64,000 bases of DNA, taken from contig CM041292.1 of the NCBI GenBank assembly GCA_023052935.1, positions 142,193,143 through 142,257,142 of the forward strand, given 5' to 3'. The DNA comes from Piezodorus guildinii. Its lineage: Eukaryota; Arthropoda; Insecta; Hemiptera; Pentatomidae. The position numbers and the translations under genes are program-made. The number at the start of each line of letters is the position of its first letter. Within the stretch, counting starts at the first letter, position 1. Under the pieces are notes generated by a model, which saw nothing but the letters and a program-made list of their open reading frames with translations, did not search any database and was not told where the DNA came from. This document shows, in pieces, positions 1 to 11,154 of the stretch.

Positions 1-143
1 CAGCCAGAAGCCGAGGCCCACTCAGTAATCCCTGGACCCTCCTGAACTACTCTGAGCAAAGCTTTGTAGGATTACTTCCAGATTTATGGTCAGATCCTTC
101 CGAGAAGACCCAACCAGAAAGGCACCACAACTTTTCCTTTTAA
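1..143 (+). CDS. possible C-terminal coding exon of an unrecognised gene, cut by the window edge
   Basis: Reading frame 3 is open from the edge to a TAA at 141-143, giving 46 codons. The stretch is clearly richer in G+C than the DNA to its right. The predicted tail is protein-like, with residues such as NPWTLLNYSEQSFVGLLPDL and then a charged, His-rich end, but I recognise no domain or family. Composition falls to the local AT-rich level soon after the stop, as expected for a 3' UTR. The opposite strand is also open for about 39 codons here, so strand is not settled by the open frame alone. If real, the gene lies mostly to the left of the window and is transcribed toward it. No upstream splice acceptor can be judged because the edge cuts it off. 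Alternatives are a reverse-strand exon or a GC-rich non-coding block. Confidence 0.35.
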   Translation, partial: ARSRGPLSNPWTLLNYSEQSFVGLLPDLWSDPSEKTQPERHHNFSF

Positions 144-1874
144 TTGTCTTGGAGGGCATTAAGTAGAAAGCCACTCCAGCGTTATCTTCTTATACATCCT
201 TTACTTTGAGGACCATTTTCTCCATTTTATAATTAAGTAGAATTTTTTAAGGGAGTGTTTGATCGTAGTGTCACCGTCATCCGTGGTATTATACTTACTT
301 ATCAACTAAATGGTTATAGACTTTGACAGGATATCCATTTTATATTTTATTCATTAATTCATTCCTTTCATTAGGAACTAATTTAGTTTTATAGGTTTTA
401 GAGAATTTTTTTTTATTCCTAGGGATCTAGATTTAAAAGTATAATCCAGAAAGCTTGAAATGTTTGTACATTGATTTATTTTTCTTCCAAAATATATATT
501 TAATTTAGTTTTATTTATAGATGATCGGGCACTTTTATCATCAGTTTTTCATACATTTTCATTAGTTATTTTTTATTGTAAATATATGAAGACAACGGTT
601 CAATTTAATGGTTTGTGGATTAAGGTCAACTTCTTGAACCAGGTTGTTTCTATTCATTTAATTTCTTCTACTTGGCATTTTTGGCATAAAATGTTTCGGT
701 AACAATAGCATTTTGCATGAAATATACATGATACGGTGGAGCCTACTAAAAATATAAATAAATATGTAATATTTATTATTTAGATTTTAGAGTTTCAGGA
801 GTCTTTGCCAATAAGTGATTGCCAAATAAGTCCGCTAAAATTTCTTATATGGAACCACTGGTTTAGAGTAATCATCTCTGTAATTTATTACACTCTCTTC
901 CGTTCTGAATTGAAAATGTTTGATTATATTAATCAGTGAAGGATGTTTTCAGAAGTCATCGAGCCCGAGATTGTGGTTAAGCGTTTCATAGAAATATTGT
1001 ACAAATATTAAAATCAGCACTATCAATGCCGTGATAATGCTCTTATGAATGAACCTTTAAAATAGTCTCTGTATCCAATACGCGCACATGAATATAATAA
1101 AAATGTTTGTTTTTCGTCGTTATGAAACTGAATCCAAATCATTAAAATTTTTATCATTAATATATTTTTTTAACACAATTCTTTATTCAAATATATTACA
1201 AACTGTCTCCATATGGACAATAATAATAATAATGCTAAAATTAGCTCAAAATAATTCTTAATACGTTAATATCTTAAAACAGTAACTTTGTTGTTGTTAA
1301 AACTTCCATCTTGTTAATATTTAATATTAACATTTTGTTACATACTTTACATCTGTATAATATAATTGTTTAGAGGTTTTAGAAATATATTTACTATAAA
1401 TCATTGAAGGATTAAGAATGTATTTCGAAATTTATTGCCGATTTTTTTTTTTTTTTTTTTTTTTTATGGAATAGTCACTGAAATGGGTACTTGAATGTAT
1501 CAAGGATTTTGGAAATAATTCAAGATGTTGAGTGACGAATCCGTAGCCTAGACTAAACTAGTAAACCGCAGGTGACCTCTGTCTGTCTTTTTATTTATTT
1601 CATTTTTAAAGTAAACTAGAAGCAAATAAAATAATAATAAGCTTGAACGATAAATAAGAACTATACAGTTTTGTATGTCCTTGGAATATTCCGAAATAAA
1701 CCCACTCAATATTTTAGACCGCACTGGATTTGTGTATTATATTTATTTTTTCATCGTGTTGGTGTGATTATTACTATTTTCCGTTTCCATTTATTTATTT
1801 ATACAATATTTTCCACCAAGAAGAAAGATTGCCCGATCATGAGTGGTAAACAAACACCATAGTTATTATTTATA

Positions 1875-1877
<3 letters not shown>
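144..1877. other. AT-rich non-coding DNA, possible 3' UTR then intergenic
   Basis: No coding frame or recognised repeat is visible. The first hundred bases may be 3' UTR of the edge frame. A run of 25 T lies near 1441-1465. Several AATAAA-like strings occur, as expected by chance at this composition. Confidence 0.5.

Positions 1878-1939
<62 letters not shown>
1878..1939. repeat. (TA)n microsatellite
   Basis: Uninterrupted TA dinucleotides for about 60 bases. This is one of eight long TA arrays in the window. Confidence 0.97.
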
Positions 1940-1942
<3 letters not shown>

Positions 1943-2175
1943 AAAAAATAAGCGTATACAATAGTACAAAAGAATAATTATATCAAACAAACTGACAATT
2001 TGTTTAATTTATTTTTTTCTTAGTTACATTAAACCTGAAAGAGCTGTCTAGTTCTATTTCTTTATTTAAGATGTTCCATAACTTGCCTTCAATAGGAATT
2101 AGTATCCTACGTTACTCTTGGTCTTTTAAAAGTCATGATACTTGTGACACTACTCTCACGAAAATTAAGGTTTAA

Positions 2176-2176
2176 T

Positions 2177-2207
<31 letters not shown>

Positions 2208-2960
2208 CTTTATTCTGGGACTATGTCCCTTAAGAATAACATAATTGTACAGTAGATATTCATATATGTCTGGTCAAGAAGACAATAAAATTGATTTTTA
2301 TTTACAAATGAGCAAAAAGGAAAAATTAAACACTACCTAGACTTATATACATTCATGTACAAAAAGTATGGATAATAAACGCACAAGATTATAAAAAGAA
2401 AGAAAGAAAGAAGAGAAATCTCCTAAAGGCTACTGATAGGGTTGAGGGAATTATAAAAAACAAAACAAACTAATTATTCCACACTAGCTTTAGGGTAAAA
2501 TAGATAATTATAACTTGTGTTAAAATAGAAATAAGTCAGTTGCAGATTTGTTGTGCATCTATTTGGGATGCCAAAAGATGTTGGAATAGGTGAGATTTGA
2601 ATGAGAGAAAGGAAGATGCATGGCGAATATGAGTAGGTAGGGAATTCCAGAGGGTTGCAGAATGGATATAAAAGGAGTGATCAAAAGATTTTAGATATAA
2701 GAATATTACTATTAATAAGAAATTAATGAACTCTCTTAAGCTTCTATGCCATCAATGTTTCTCGAGTTTGGGCTGGTGCATTCATTCCAGTAATTTACAA
2801 CTGTCTTTAAGTTTATGTAGAACTCCGATCCAGATAAACACCTTTATCCACAATATTTTGTGGACCATTTCTAACTGTGAAACCCCCAACTTGTTGTTCG
2901 GATACCAAACAAGAGATCCATATTGTATTTTGGTCTTATAATGGTATATAATAACAATTT
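2176..2960 (-). mobile_element. LINE (non-LTR retrotransposon) 3' fragment, decayed
   Basis: On the minus strand the piece runs from the end of the reverse-transcriptase ORF through the 3' UTR. Near 2960 it reads IIRPKYN, a decayed form of the RPxxxYG motif after the RT palm. Around 2620-2690 it reads TLWNSLPTHIRHASSF, the conserved C-terminal WNSLP motif of Jockey/CR1/I-type elements. The 3' end carries an AATAAAG string followed by a (ATT)n tail, seen on the plus strand as TAA repeats at 2178-2203, which is a common LINE tail. Frameshifts and stops break the frame, and there is no 5' half, as expected from truncated insertion. The 3' UTR resembles that of the 24-kb copy closely, so both belong to one family. 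Confidence 0.75.
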
Positions 2961-3243
2961 ATGGTTCATTCATTTGATCTCATCTCTATTAATTTCAAAA
3001 ATGCCATGAATGGTGTTGACTTGTTCATGAGATGCACATTGATGATTAAAAAAAAAATTAATTCAAGATTTTTCATCTTTTAATTACTATATATATAAAT
3101 AATTATAATCAAATCTTTATAGCACTATGATTTTACGTTTATCCAGTATATCTCAAGCGGATTATATACAGTTATGTAGTTAAGTACATTTGTTTTTATT
3201 AATTGATTTAATGGAATTTAAAACTGTATTGATTTAATATATA

Positions 3244-3533
3244 GGGGAGCCCGTGGCTGAGTGGCTAGCGCGCTAGTTTCTCATGCTACAGGTTCTGAGT
3301 TCGAATCCCAGTCCCGGCGGGGCTTTTATAAGTAAAAAAATGGGGATTCACTCACAACCTCCCCCCCGGGTATGTGAGACCCGTCAGCCAAAGGGTGGCC
3401 ACTCACAAAATTAGTCGTAGGGAGTGATGACACTACACTAAAAATTGTATAGTGAAACGTGAGTGTAAACTCGTAAGAGTTTACACCGCGAGGCCCAGGG
3501 CCTACACGGCCTGTCGCGCCACTGGAAGAAGAA
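3244..3533 (+). mobile_element. tRNA-derived SINE, family B, near full length
   Basis: The head has Pol III promoter boxes in the right spacing: A box TGGCTGAGTGGC and B box AGTTCGAATCCC. The body contains a GTATGTGAGACCCGTCAGCC-type segment, and the end reads CGCGCCACTGGAAGAAGAAG. It does not fold as a complete tRNA, because the acceptor 3' half is replaced by the SINE body. A second copy lies in reverse at 6.43-6.72 kb with the same order of blocks, which supports a dispersed family rather than a single tRNA gene. Short open frames across it are fortuitous. Confidence 0.82.
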
Positions 3534-4291
3534 GAGGATTGATTTGATAAATATGTAAATAATAAAGCAATGATATTCCTGTGAAGAAACTACCCATTGG
3601 TAGCACTCCAATATTAAAATTATGATAGGATGTTTATTGGCTATCTTCTCCAGTAAAATTAAACAAAAAAAAAAAAAAAACGACTCTAGGAAAATCTCTA
3701 AAACGTTCCTTTGGTACAATTTAATATCCAGTATATCAATTATGATGGATATTCTATTAAGGAGCCTATAGAATCGGTATCTGGATATACAGACCTCCCT
3801 TGACCCACCTGGAATCTGAGAGACGGAATGAAACGGACTCCTTGGCCCTAATAACTGTAGAGGACTGTTTCTCCATTTAGTAAATTACTAAGAGGCTGGG
3901 GATCAATTAAATTTCCTTCCTTCTTCACTCTTCCAGATTGTATTTCAATTCTCTTTTTGCTGGATTCATTTCACTGAGTGGAAATCCCTTCAAAAACGTT
4001 CATAAAATTCTAGATCATTACTATTATTAATGCACATATACCCCATATACCACTGGTACCCACATATGCAATTTTTAACTATGCTTTATTTATGTTTTAA
4101 TTTTGACTGTTTAGAAATTTCTGTCCATTACTTGAATATACCATGAATTGTTATCTGGATTGAACTGTATGCTCATTTCAATAATGCCAATTAAGTGTAA
4201 AAAAATTCTGGTGCGTCCAATAAACAATTTTTACTCACTTACTTCTTGAAATAAATTTTTTAATGAACTTGAAACTGAAAACCCAATAATA
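3534..4291. other. unassigned non-coding DNA
   Basis: Nothing recognised apart from a run of 17 A near 3665. The block 3780-3900 is somewhat richer in G+C but has no sustained open frame. Confidence 0.45.
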
Positions 4292-4638
4292 ATTGTATTG
4301 TGAAGTGAGAATGGTTGACTGTGTGTATATATGGGAGAAGTTATTTGAGGATGCAGTCAAATGAATACACAATTAAGCATGAACTTAATTTAATGGTGCC
4401 GACGTTTCCGCCTAAATTATAAGCCTTGTTCAGAACGAGTGGAGGAGTAAGAGTCACAACACTGCCAAAAGAGACTTTGTTGTGACTCTCAACAAGGTTG
4501 TGTGACTCACTTATTAAATCGCCTTAAAGAAGGCCTATAATTAAGGCCGAAACGTCGGCACCATTGAATAAAGTTTATGCTTAATTGTGTGTTCATTTGA
4601 CTGCACCCTAAACTAACTTCTCCCAATTATTGTATTGT
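4292..4638. mobile_element. foldback element with hammerhead-like / Penelope-type terminal motif, copy 1
   Basis: Two inverted arms of about 95 bp (4333-4427 and 4530-4624), roughly 88% alike by eye, surround a loop of about 100 bp. Both arms contain the string GAAACGTCGGCAC or its complement. Minus-strand reading of the left arm gives CTGAACA, a stem-loop, then GAAACGTC. This is a degenerate form of the CTGANGA...GAAAC core seen in the 13-kb copy. A 10-bp direct repeat ATTGTATTGT flanks the unit at 4292-4301 and 4629-4638, like a target-site duplication. Between the left direct repeat and the left arm is a one-sided 31-bp extension, an arrangement reported for pseudo-LTRs of Penelope-like elements. 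No protein is encoded. Confidence 0.55.
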
Positions 4639-5116
4639 TTTGATAAAAACATATATTTTAGATATTGTCTTCTACAATACAAGCCCTTGAGTTAATGTGC
4701 TTTCGCCAATTTGTTTCTTGTCATTAAGTTAGTCTGTATGATAACATTTTTTCTAAGATCTTCTCTAAGCTTTCCGTCGGTATATCATACATCTATATTA
4801 TTATTCTTGCTTGTAGAAAAAAAAAAAATTAATACTGAAAAAATATTCTGTAGTTTTCTATCATTAATATATTCTCAATATTTTACATATTAACAGATTT
4901 TGTATCAATGCTAGCAATGAAACAATGGCTATTATTAATAATCAATAAATTTATAGTACTTCTAAAAATAAATTTTAAAATTGGCGCTTTGAGTCATTTC
5001 AACTTTTTAAAGAGAGTAAAACAAATGTCAGAACAAAACCTTTAAACAGATTTTATGTCCATTCAATTTTGTATATATACATGCATACATACATATACTG
5101 TATGTACATACAGAGC
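4639..5116. other. AT-rich non-coding DNA
   Basis: No gene or recognised repeat. One 13-base A run lies near 4820. Confidence 0.5.
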
Positions 5117-5173
5117 CTGTGTGGAATCTTAAGACACATACCGGGCGGGCATTTGTCCTAAGATTCCACACAG
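5117..5173. repeat. compact perfect-stem hairpin
   Basis: Arms at 5117-5139 and 5151-5173 pair over 23 bp with two mismatches, the outer 15 bp perfectly (CTGTGTGGAATCTTA and its complement). The loop is an 11-nt GC-rich ACCGGGCGGGC. Size and shape are compatible with a small RNA precursor, a very short MITE, or the remaining tip of a palindromic insertion. No other copy was seen in the window. Confidence 0.6.
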
Positions 5174-5202
5174 CGATTCTCTATGGTATTATTTTGCATT
5201 AA

Positions 5203-5518
5203 TATAGCGAGTTTAATCTAATGGTTAGAGTTGTTTTTCGAGAAAATCGTAAACATATAGAATATGCCTGTTGTAAAAATGTTCTTCCTGTTTATTTTTT
5301 GTGAACAAGTTGCTGTTTAATCTCCGATAAATACTTGTCTCAAACAAAGAAATTAATTTCTGAGCTAGAATTAGCACACACCTAGACTTTTTGCGGGACT
5401 TTAATTCAACCAAATGACACTAAATCATGTATTTCCTTTTAAAATAGGAATAAAAAAAAGTTCATTATCGCAATACTTCCCCTTTCCTTTTATTTCATAA
5501 ATAATTAAGTGAAAGTAA
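5203..5518 (-). mobile_element. repeat family R, truncated 5' part (copy E)
   Basis: Read on the minus strand, this matches the first third of the R unit described at 51.2 kb. It has the ACTTTCACTTA start, GGGGAAGTATTGCGAT, the CCCGCAAAAAGTC segment and the TTTCTCGAAAA...AAACTCGCTATAT segment. It ends abruptly near the ATATAGCGAG string. It is well diverged from copies B-D. Confidence 0.65.
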
Positions 5519-5537
5519 AAATTAGATAACAATAAGG

Positions 5538-5804
5538 ATGTATTCAGAGTTATTTTTAGTCTTTAGCGGGAAAACCCAACCTTTATTTGTAAGACAAACT
5601 GAAGGAGACAATACAAAGAGTGTCCCAGCCATTGGACGACATAGTTGTTCATCCAATCAGGCCGTTTCAAATGGTAATGTGTATTCATCGTGTATCGCAT
5701 GTTCCCCTCTTCTATTTTCCTACCTCCCAGTCTGGGATGTTTTAACGAAGTTGTTCCGCCGTGTTGCTCAGCTCAGCTCAGCTAGCAATAGAAAAAGAAA
5801 ATAA
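5538..5804 (+). other. GC-richer segment with 88-codon open frame and CCAAT-like boxes; nature unknown
   Basis: An ATG-to-stop frame of 88 codons coincides with a locally GC-richer stretch. The predicted protein is Ser-rich and has no domain I recognise. The same stretch contains an ATTGG and a CCAAT (about 5632-5658) and a triple CAGCT repeat near 5770. It could be a host promoter or exon, or an unrecognised repeat. I do not treat it as a confirmed gene. Confidence 0.15.
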
Positions 5805-5883
5805 GCTACCTATTATATGTTGCTAGTAACATCGATATTAATGGTACCGAAGTAATCTAGTGAAGGTATATATCTAACAAAGC

Positions 5884-6135
5884 CGACAATAGTGGCTAAG
5901 AGTATTTCCCTGTTGCACGCCTGAGCCTGCGTCATTTGTCAGTCAGAACCCCAATCTCTTCCCTCTATCTGACAAGGTTCTTCCTTTGCAGGGAGTCCTC
6001 TTTGACAAAGGCTGATTATGAATTATGTGCCTATTTGTTATTGAAGCTAGTGGGTAAGATTTGAATAAGTTGAAATAAAAAGTTCCTATAGTTACAGAGA
6101 TTCCTATTATTTCATACTCTTAGCCACTGCTGTCG
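5884..6135. mobile_element. small non-autonomous DNA-transposon-like element (MITE candidate)
   Basis: The ends are inverted repeats of 22 bp matching at 20 positions: CGACAATAGTGGCTAAGAGT at the left, and the complement of CGACAGCAGTGGCTAAGAGT at the right. The 252-bp length and lack of coding capacity fit a MITE. A target-site duplication is not clear. No second copy was seen here. Confidence 0.5.
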
Positions 6136-6428
6136 TGTATACATAAATAGGTATGCTTTGTTATACTTGTTTGGTGCCATTAAAACTCATAATCTTACTT
6201 AAAAAAATTGTATTCATCGAGTTTTTACAAAACTTATTGTAGATAACAACTCTCAATAACAAGCCTAGATTCATTGCGTAAAACTGTTATGGACCGCCAT
6301 ATTGTTTATGTTTTGTTTTTTTAAATTAATTTTGTTGTATGGTTTAGGTGTCTACTCTAGAATATTAAATATATATATATAATATATATATATCAATAGA
6401 CAACTAGTAAATCTGAAAGCGAGGTTAC

Positions 6429-6724
6429 TTTTTCTTTTCTGGCGCGACAGATCGTGTAGGTCCTTAGCCGCGCGGTGTAATTTCTTGGGAGAATATACTG
6501 ACCACGTTTCTCTTTGAAAGTATTTAGGGTAGGGTCATCGCCACCTACAAATATTTATGTGAGTGGCCACTAGTAGGCTGACGAGTCTCACATACCCGGG
6601 GGATAGGCTGGAAGTGAATCCCCATTTAATTATATGTTTATAAAAGTCCCTCCGGGACTGGGATTCAATCTTACAACCTTTGACGTGCGAGACTAGCGTG
6701 CTAGTCACTTGGCCACGGGTTCCT
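6429..6724 (-). mobile_element. tRNA-derived SINE, family B, reverse copy
   Basis: The reverse complement begins GAGGAACCCGTGGCCAAGTG, carries a decayed B box near 6662-6672 (ATTGAATCCCAG), and continues through the CTCACATACCCGGG block to the CGCGCCAGAAAAG end. The order is the same as in the 3.2-kb copy, but point changes and small indels are frequent, so it is an older copy. Confidence 0.8.
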
Positions 6725-6834
6725 CAAAATGAAGTTACTAATAAATTAAAATAAAGTTGCCCCAGAGCCTTTAGTCCGGGTCGGATGGGGGTCAAAGAAA
6801 GACTTATATTTTTGCCTAGGTTTCTACAATCATT

Positions 6835-7140
6835 GGGGGCGACGTGGTCTAGTGGGTAGAGCGCTAGGCTACTGTGCTCCGGGTCCTGGGTTCGAATCCC
6901 GGTTGTGGCGGAATATTATTTATTCTGTTATTTCGGCCGGGGGGCGATCCTGGGGCATGGAGACCCTCCTGGGGCACACCCAGCCTCTATAAAGTGGGTA
7001 CCCAAAAAGGGGAAAAACCCTGGCGGCTGTGCGTGATCTTGACCGAATCACGTCATTGCACGGCCGTTGGCCTAGAAACTGTACAAATCTCTACACGTAC
7101 TGGGCCCAAAATTCTTCATGGGTTGTAGTGGTACAGGTTT
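6835..7140 (+). mobile_element. tRNA-derived SINE, family A, near full length
   Basis: Head GGGGCGACGTGGTCTAGTGG contains an A box (TGGTCTAGTGGG), and GGGTTCGAATCC is a perfect B box. Downstream are family-specific blocks: a CCTGGGGCA duplication, AAGTGGGTACCC, TTGCACGGCCGTTGGCCTAG, and a GGGTTGTAGTGGTACAGG end followed by a T-rich stretch. Two further near-complete copies on the minus strand (11.2 and 33.1 kb), one on the plus strand (39.6 kb) and fragments define the family. It is not a functional tRNA, since the head does not close an acceptor stem. Confidence 0.88.
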
Positions 7141-8585
7141 TCTACACTCATTGATGGTCATCATCAGGCTCTTCACTCTTCAGATGAGACCAGTTCCTTT
7201 CAAAATTATTATATGCCGTTCGAAATGATTTAAAGTACTATTCTAGGTATGACAAAAAATAAAAGTGTATAATGGAACAGTATTAATGAATTCGAGGTGG
7301 CCACTTATTAATGTAATTATGATTACTTGCGTTCGGGATTTATTACCGCTGAAATTATAACAAAAAATAACGAAAATCCAGGGATACCGTTTTAAAATAA
7401 AAAAATTAATCTAATTAAATCCGCTAGGATCGCATGCTAATATTCAATATACATGTTTAATCGTACTTATGAAATTCAGCATTATTGTCTTGTAAATATC
7501 TAATAACATATAAGACTAAAAATAAATTTGTTGTTAACGGCTATAATAACGATTACCGACTGTATCAATTACTCTTGTTAAAAAATAAAAAAAATGAGGA
7601 AACAGGAAGTGAGTTAATGATGACATTCTCTCGAAATGCCTCGAGTTAATGATCCTTAGCAAAACACTGTTTACCCATTTCCGGTTTGTCTTGTTCGTAA
7701 GAGCGCCTTCTGACACTCACTCTCACTATTAACATTAAAGTAAATAATGATTTAATTTTGTTTTTGTGTTACTATCCATACTGCAGGATAAAATTTTGAA
7801 AATTAAAGAATAACAAGATTAAGATGGAATTGAGAGCAGGAGGAAAGAAAAAAAATCTATATTATAAGTTACGATTAGACGGAATAAGAATTTGTCAAAC
7901 CTAATTTTATTTAGGTAACTAACTTCCGAACCGAATCCTAAACATGTTTTCCAGAGCTAGAAAATAAAAATCCTTCACATTTATAATTCATATTGCCAAT
8001 ATCTGAAAATATCCGTAGCACCACAATACCGTAAGGTAGCAGGAAAGAAATGTAGAATCAATTTTCAAATAAATTATTGTATTTCTTTGCCTTGGTTGAT
8101 ATAATTTTTTTTATATACATTAGATTATCTTCATTTTTTTAAAAACATAAGTGTTTCGGAGAAAATTCTAACATACTTCTGTTTGGTTTTTAATTGTAGG
8201 TACATTTCTAGCAAGAAGTTTATCAATAATACTGACATTCATGCGCCACGTTCATTAATAATACAGCATTAATAAGTTTATTAATGTTAATTAATAATGT
8301 TAAGTTATTAATGTTAATTAAACATTAATTTTTTTCTCTTTTTTTTCCTTTTGTCAACCCTAAAGCTTGCCTTTGGTTTTCTAGCCCATTTAATACTGTG
8401 TTAGGATGACCCTCCGTCTACATACCTACTTTAACCCCAATGAAAGATTATACGTTTCGATAAAAACAAAACAAAATAAAAACACTATTTCAATCAATGG
8501 TTTAAAAATAATAACAGAAGCTCTTTGGAAAGTTATTGAAAAACTCTTGATACTGTACATCAACCATCACTATAGGATCAATTTG
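7141..8585. other. unassigned AT-rich DNA
   Basis: No gene recognised. 7145-7190 contains CATCATCAGG and CTTCAGATGAG strings that may be the decayed edge of another repeat. 8255-8330 is a low-complexity TTAAT-rich stretch. Confidence 0.45.
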
Positions 8586-9479
8586 TTGGGTTGTCCGAAA
8601 TATTATGCAGTATTATACATTTTTCTATAAATACCTTTCTATGTAATAAACTTTTTACCATTTTCAGGATTATTCACTTGTATGAATGTCCAATTTATTA
8701 ATCCTCTTCCAAAAGAAAATGTGTGTTTATCTCTGTACCATTTCGCTACCTGTAAATAGTCTTTACTAAGATGTCAAAGCGCGATTGACGTATAGTTATG
8801 TTTTACGAGTTTAAACTAAGCCAGAACGCTCCCCCCCCCCCCAAAAAAAAGGCGAAGGCAGTATCAGTGAGTGCACCGTTCTCGTTGGTTAAACAAATAC
8901 GAAGGGGAGACTTCACACTAGAAGTCAAAGATGATCGTCCAATATCTTTTTCTCTTGATAACGATGTTCTGCGAGCTTTGTTCGAAGAAAATCCAACAGC
9001 ATAATGTTAAGAGAACTTGCTAAGCATTGATTCCTGAAGTCGGTTGGAAAGGTAAAAAACTCGAAAGTTGAGTTCATCAATCATTTAACGACGGTCAAAA
9101 AAAAAAATAAATAAATAAAAAAAAATAAATAAAAAAAAATAAAAAAAAAATAAAAAAATAAAAAATAAATATTAGAAGAATGAAATGTGCCGAAACAACT
9201 ACAATTTATTACTGCGCAGAATTGTTACTTTGCATGAAAAGTGGTTCTTATACAACACGAGACGTTTTGGACAGTGAACGAGGAGTAGTACAACAATTTA
9301 TTGATCAAAGAGTTTTAGACAATGGGTTTTACTGATTAAAAAATAAAAAAATAATAAAGATACCAACTTCTATTCAAAGGCATGGTAAAGCTGCAAATAC
9401 TGTGGCAGAAATTTATTGATAGTAATGGATAATAATAAATAATCAACAAAAATGTACATAATTTTGTTTTTCAACCCAA
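8586..9479 (+). pseudogene. mariner-family element, heavily decayed
   Basis: The left end TTGGGTTGTCCGAAATATTA and the right end (complement TTGGGTTGAAAAACAAAATT) resemble the terminal repeats of the 32-kb mariner. A TA follows the right end, but the left TA is lost. Inside, MSKRD, FYEFKL and SECTV match the transposase N-terminal helix-turn-helix region. Further on, TLHEKWFLYNTRDVLDSE corresponds to the first catalytic block, with the usual GDE Asp replaced. Near the end, WQKFIDSNG matches the C-terminus. Stops, a C-run/A-run insertion near 8831-8848 and an (AAATAAA)n expansion at 9100-9170 break the frame. It cannot encode an active transposase. Confidence 0.75.
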
Positions 9480-11154
9480 TATTCTGCTTCCATCAAAAAC
9501 TTATTTGCTGAATTTTATCTGAGTAGTATGTAGTACATACTATTTACTACGATTATGTTCAACTAGTGAAATGGAAGACAACTTTGTTGCGAAGAATAGA
9601 AGCCGATACACGGACTAAGTGCCCTAATAAGTTAGTAAGTACATTCTCCTTCGGGTACGAAAGTGTTGAATGAGGGTGAGCTGAGTTAGTGTTCGCTTAA
9701 ACTCTCGCCATCCTAGAGTGCACTTAACCTAGTTAACAACATTCCTTTGCAGATAACTGCACGATCTGTATCATCTGTCTATGGAATATATGGCCACCCA
9801 CTATATATCTTCTCCATTATTAATGCAAATATTATGTTAGTTTAAGTGCTTTAGAGATATTGAAAGCTCAAGCGTGAGTCTGCTTGTTCGTTTCCTGATA
9901 TAATATATGAAGATATTTGGATATTATATCGGTCATCCTTCAAGCAATATATAATATTCGAGTACTATGATTATCATGTTTTCATAATAAAAAATATACA
10001 GAAACAATTCATTTGTGTTTAACTTAAGACCAAACGGACTCTTATATGGTTAGGGAAAAAATAACAAAGTTCAGTTATAGAAAAAAATAACATATGCCCC
10101 ATTGACACAATATTGTAGAAGAGCAAAGTTCCGAAAAAAAATTATATCCGTTCGTCATAAAAAATCATATATAAAGTAATTTTAACCTTAGCAATAGCCA
10201 TTTCAATTCTTATATAATTTTAACAAATACTAAACGAGACTCTTATGGAAACAAAATGAAAAATAAGAAATTTTATTCCATTTAATTTAACCACCAAGAA
10301 GGTAGTTTGGGAATGTGGTTAATGCGTGAATTATATTTTTACTCTAGTAATATTGTTATTATTAATTTCAAAATGGGATTTGTCCTGTTGGTTTCCTTAA
10401 TCATTATGAAATTTTTCTGAAATATTTCTATGGTTCTCATTTATAAAAAGTATACCTGATCCACAAGTACCCACATTGCGTGTTACAGGTAAAGAAAACA
10501 TGAAGAGAAGCTGATAACAATTTAAAGTCGGTCCCAATAGATTACTTTCCACTGGATATAAGTTACTACCTACTCAAAGAAGTAGGCGGCGCTGGTGGCA
10601 ATTTATCATTCTCAGGAAACATTTCGCATCAGCGATCTTTATATTGTCACGGCCACTAAAAATGAATTTACAAAACAGGTGACTCCGGATGTAAGAGCCG
10701 AATATAATTTTCTATTTTTTGAATTTCAAGTTTTTAAATTCGCGTTTTATGGTTTCAAAATGGAATCTGAAGGTATTGATGTTCTAAGAAATATATAAGA
10801 ACAAGGAAGTTATCTAATGAACCTTAAGAATGATTCATAAGATAAAGTTACTTTGAAATCAGAAATGGATCAAAACAGGATTTTTTTTTTTATACTAAGG
10901 GTTGGTTTTTAAGATATTTTTACTAAAGAACAGATATAACGTATTTTGTATTAATTGGCTTTTATAAAAGCGTGGACGTTTGGAATAACTAAATGCAATA
11001 ATTATATATATTTTATAAAATATCTTTTCTTTCATCTATTGTTCAGTAAAAATTGGTCTAAAAAGTGTTTCAACAGTATATAACTATTTTATTCACAATC
11101 AAAGTCTTTATAGATTAGAAGTTGTAAAAACAATATAAGAAAAAAAAAAACAAA
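9480..11154. other. unassigned AT-rich DNA
   Basis: No gene or recognised repeat. 9590-9760 is slightly richer in G+C without an open frame of note. An open frame of 67 codons at 10595-10798 has no recognisable feature. Confidence 0.45.

Noticed and set aside
2178..2203. (TAA)n as an independent microsatellite
   Set aside because: It sits exactly at the 3' end of a reverse-strand LINE, so it is better read as the element tail.
6835..6912. tRNA gene suggested by A and B boxes
   Set aside because: Boxes are good but no acceptor stem closes, and the sequence continues into a body shared by several dispersed copies, so it is a SINE head.
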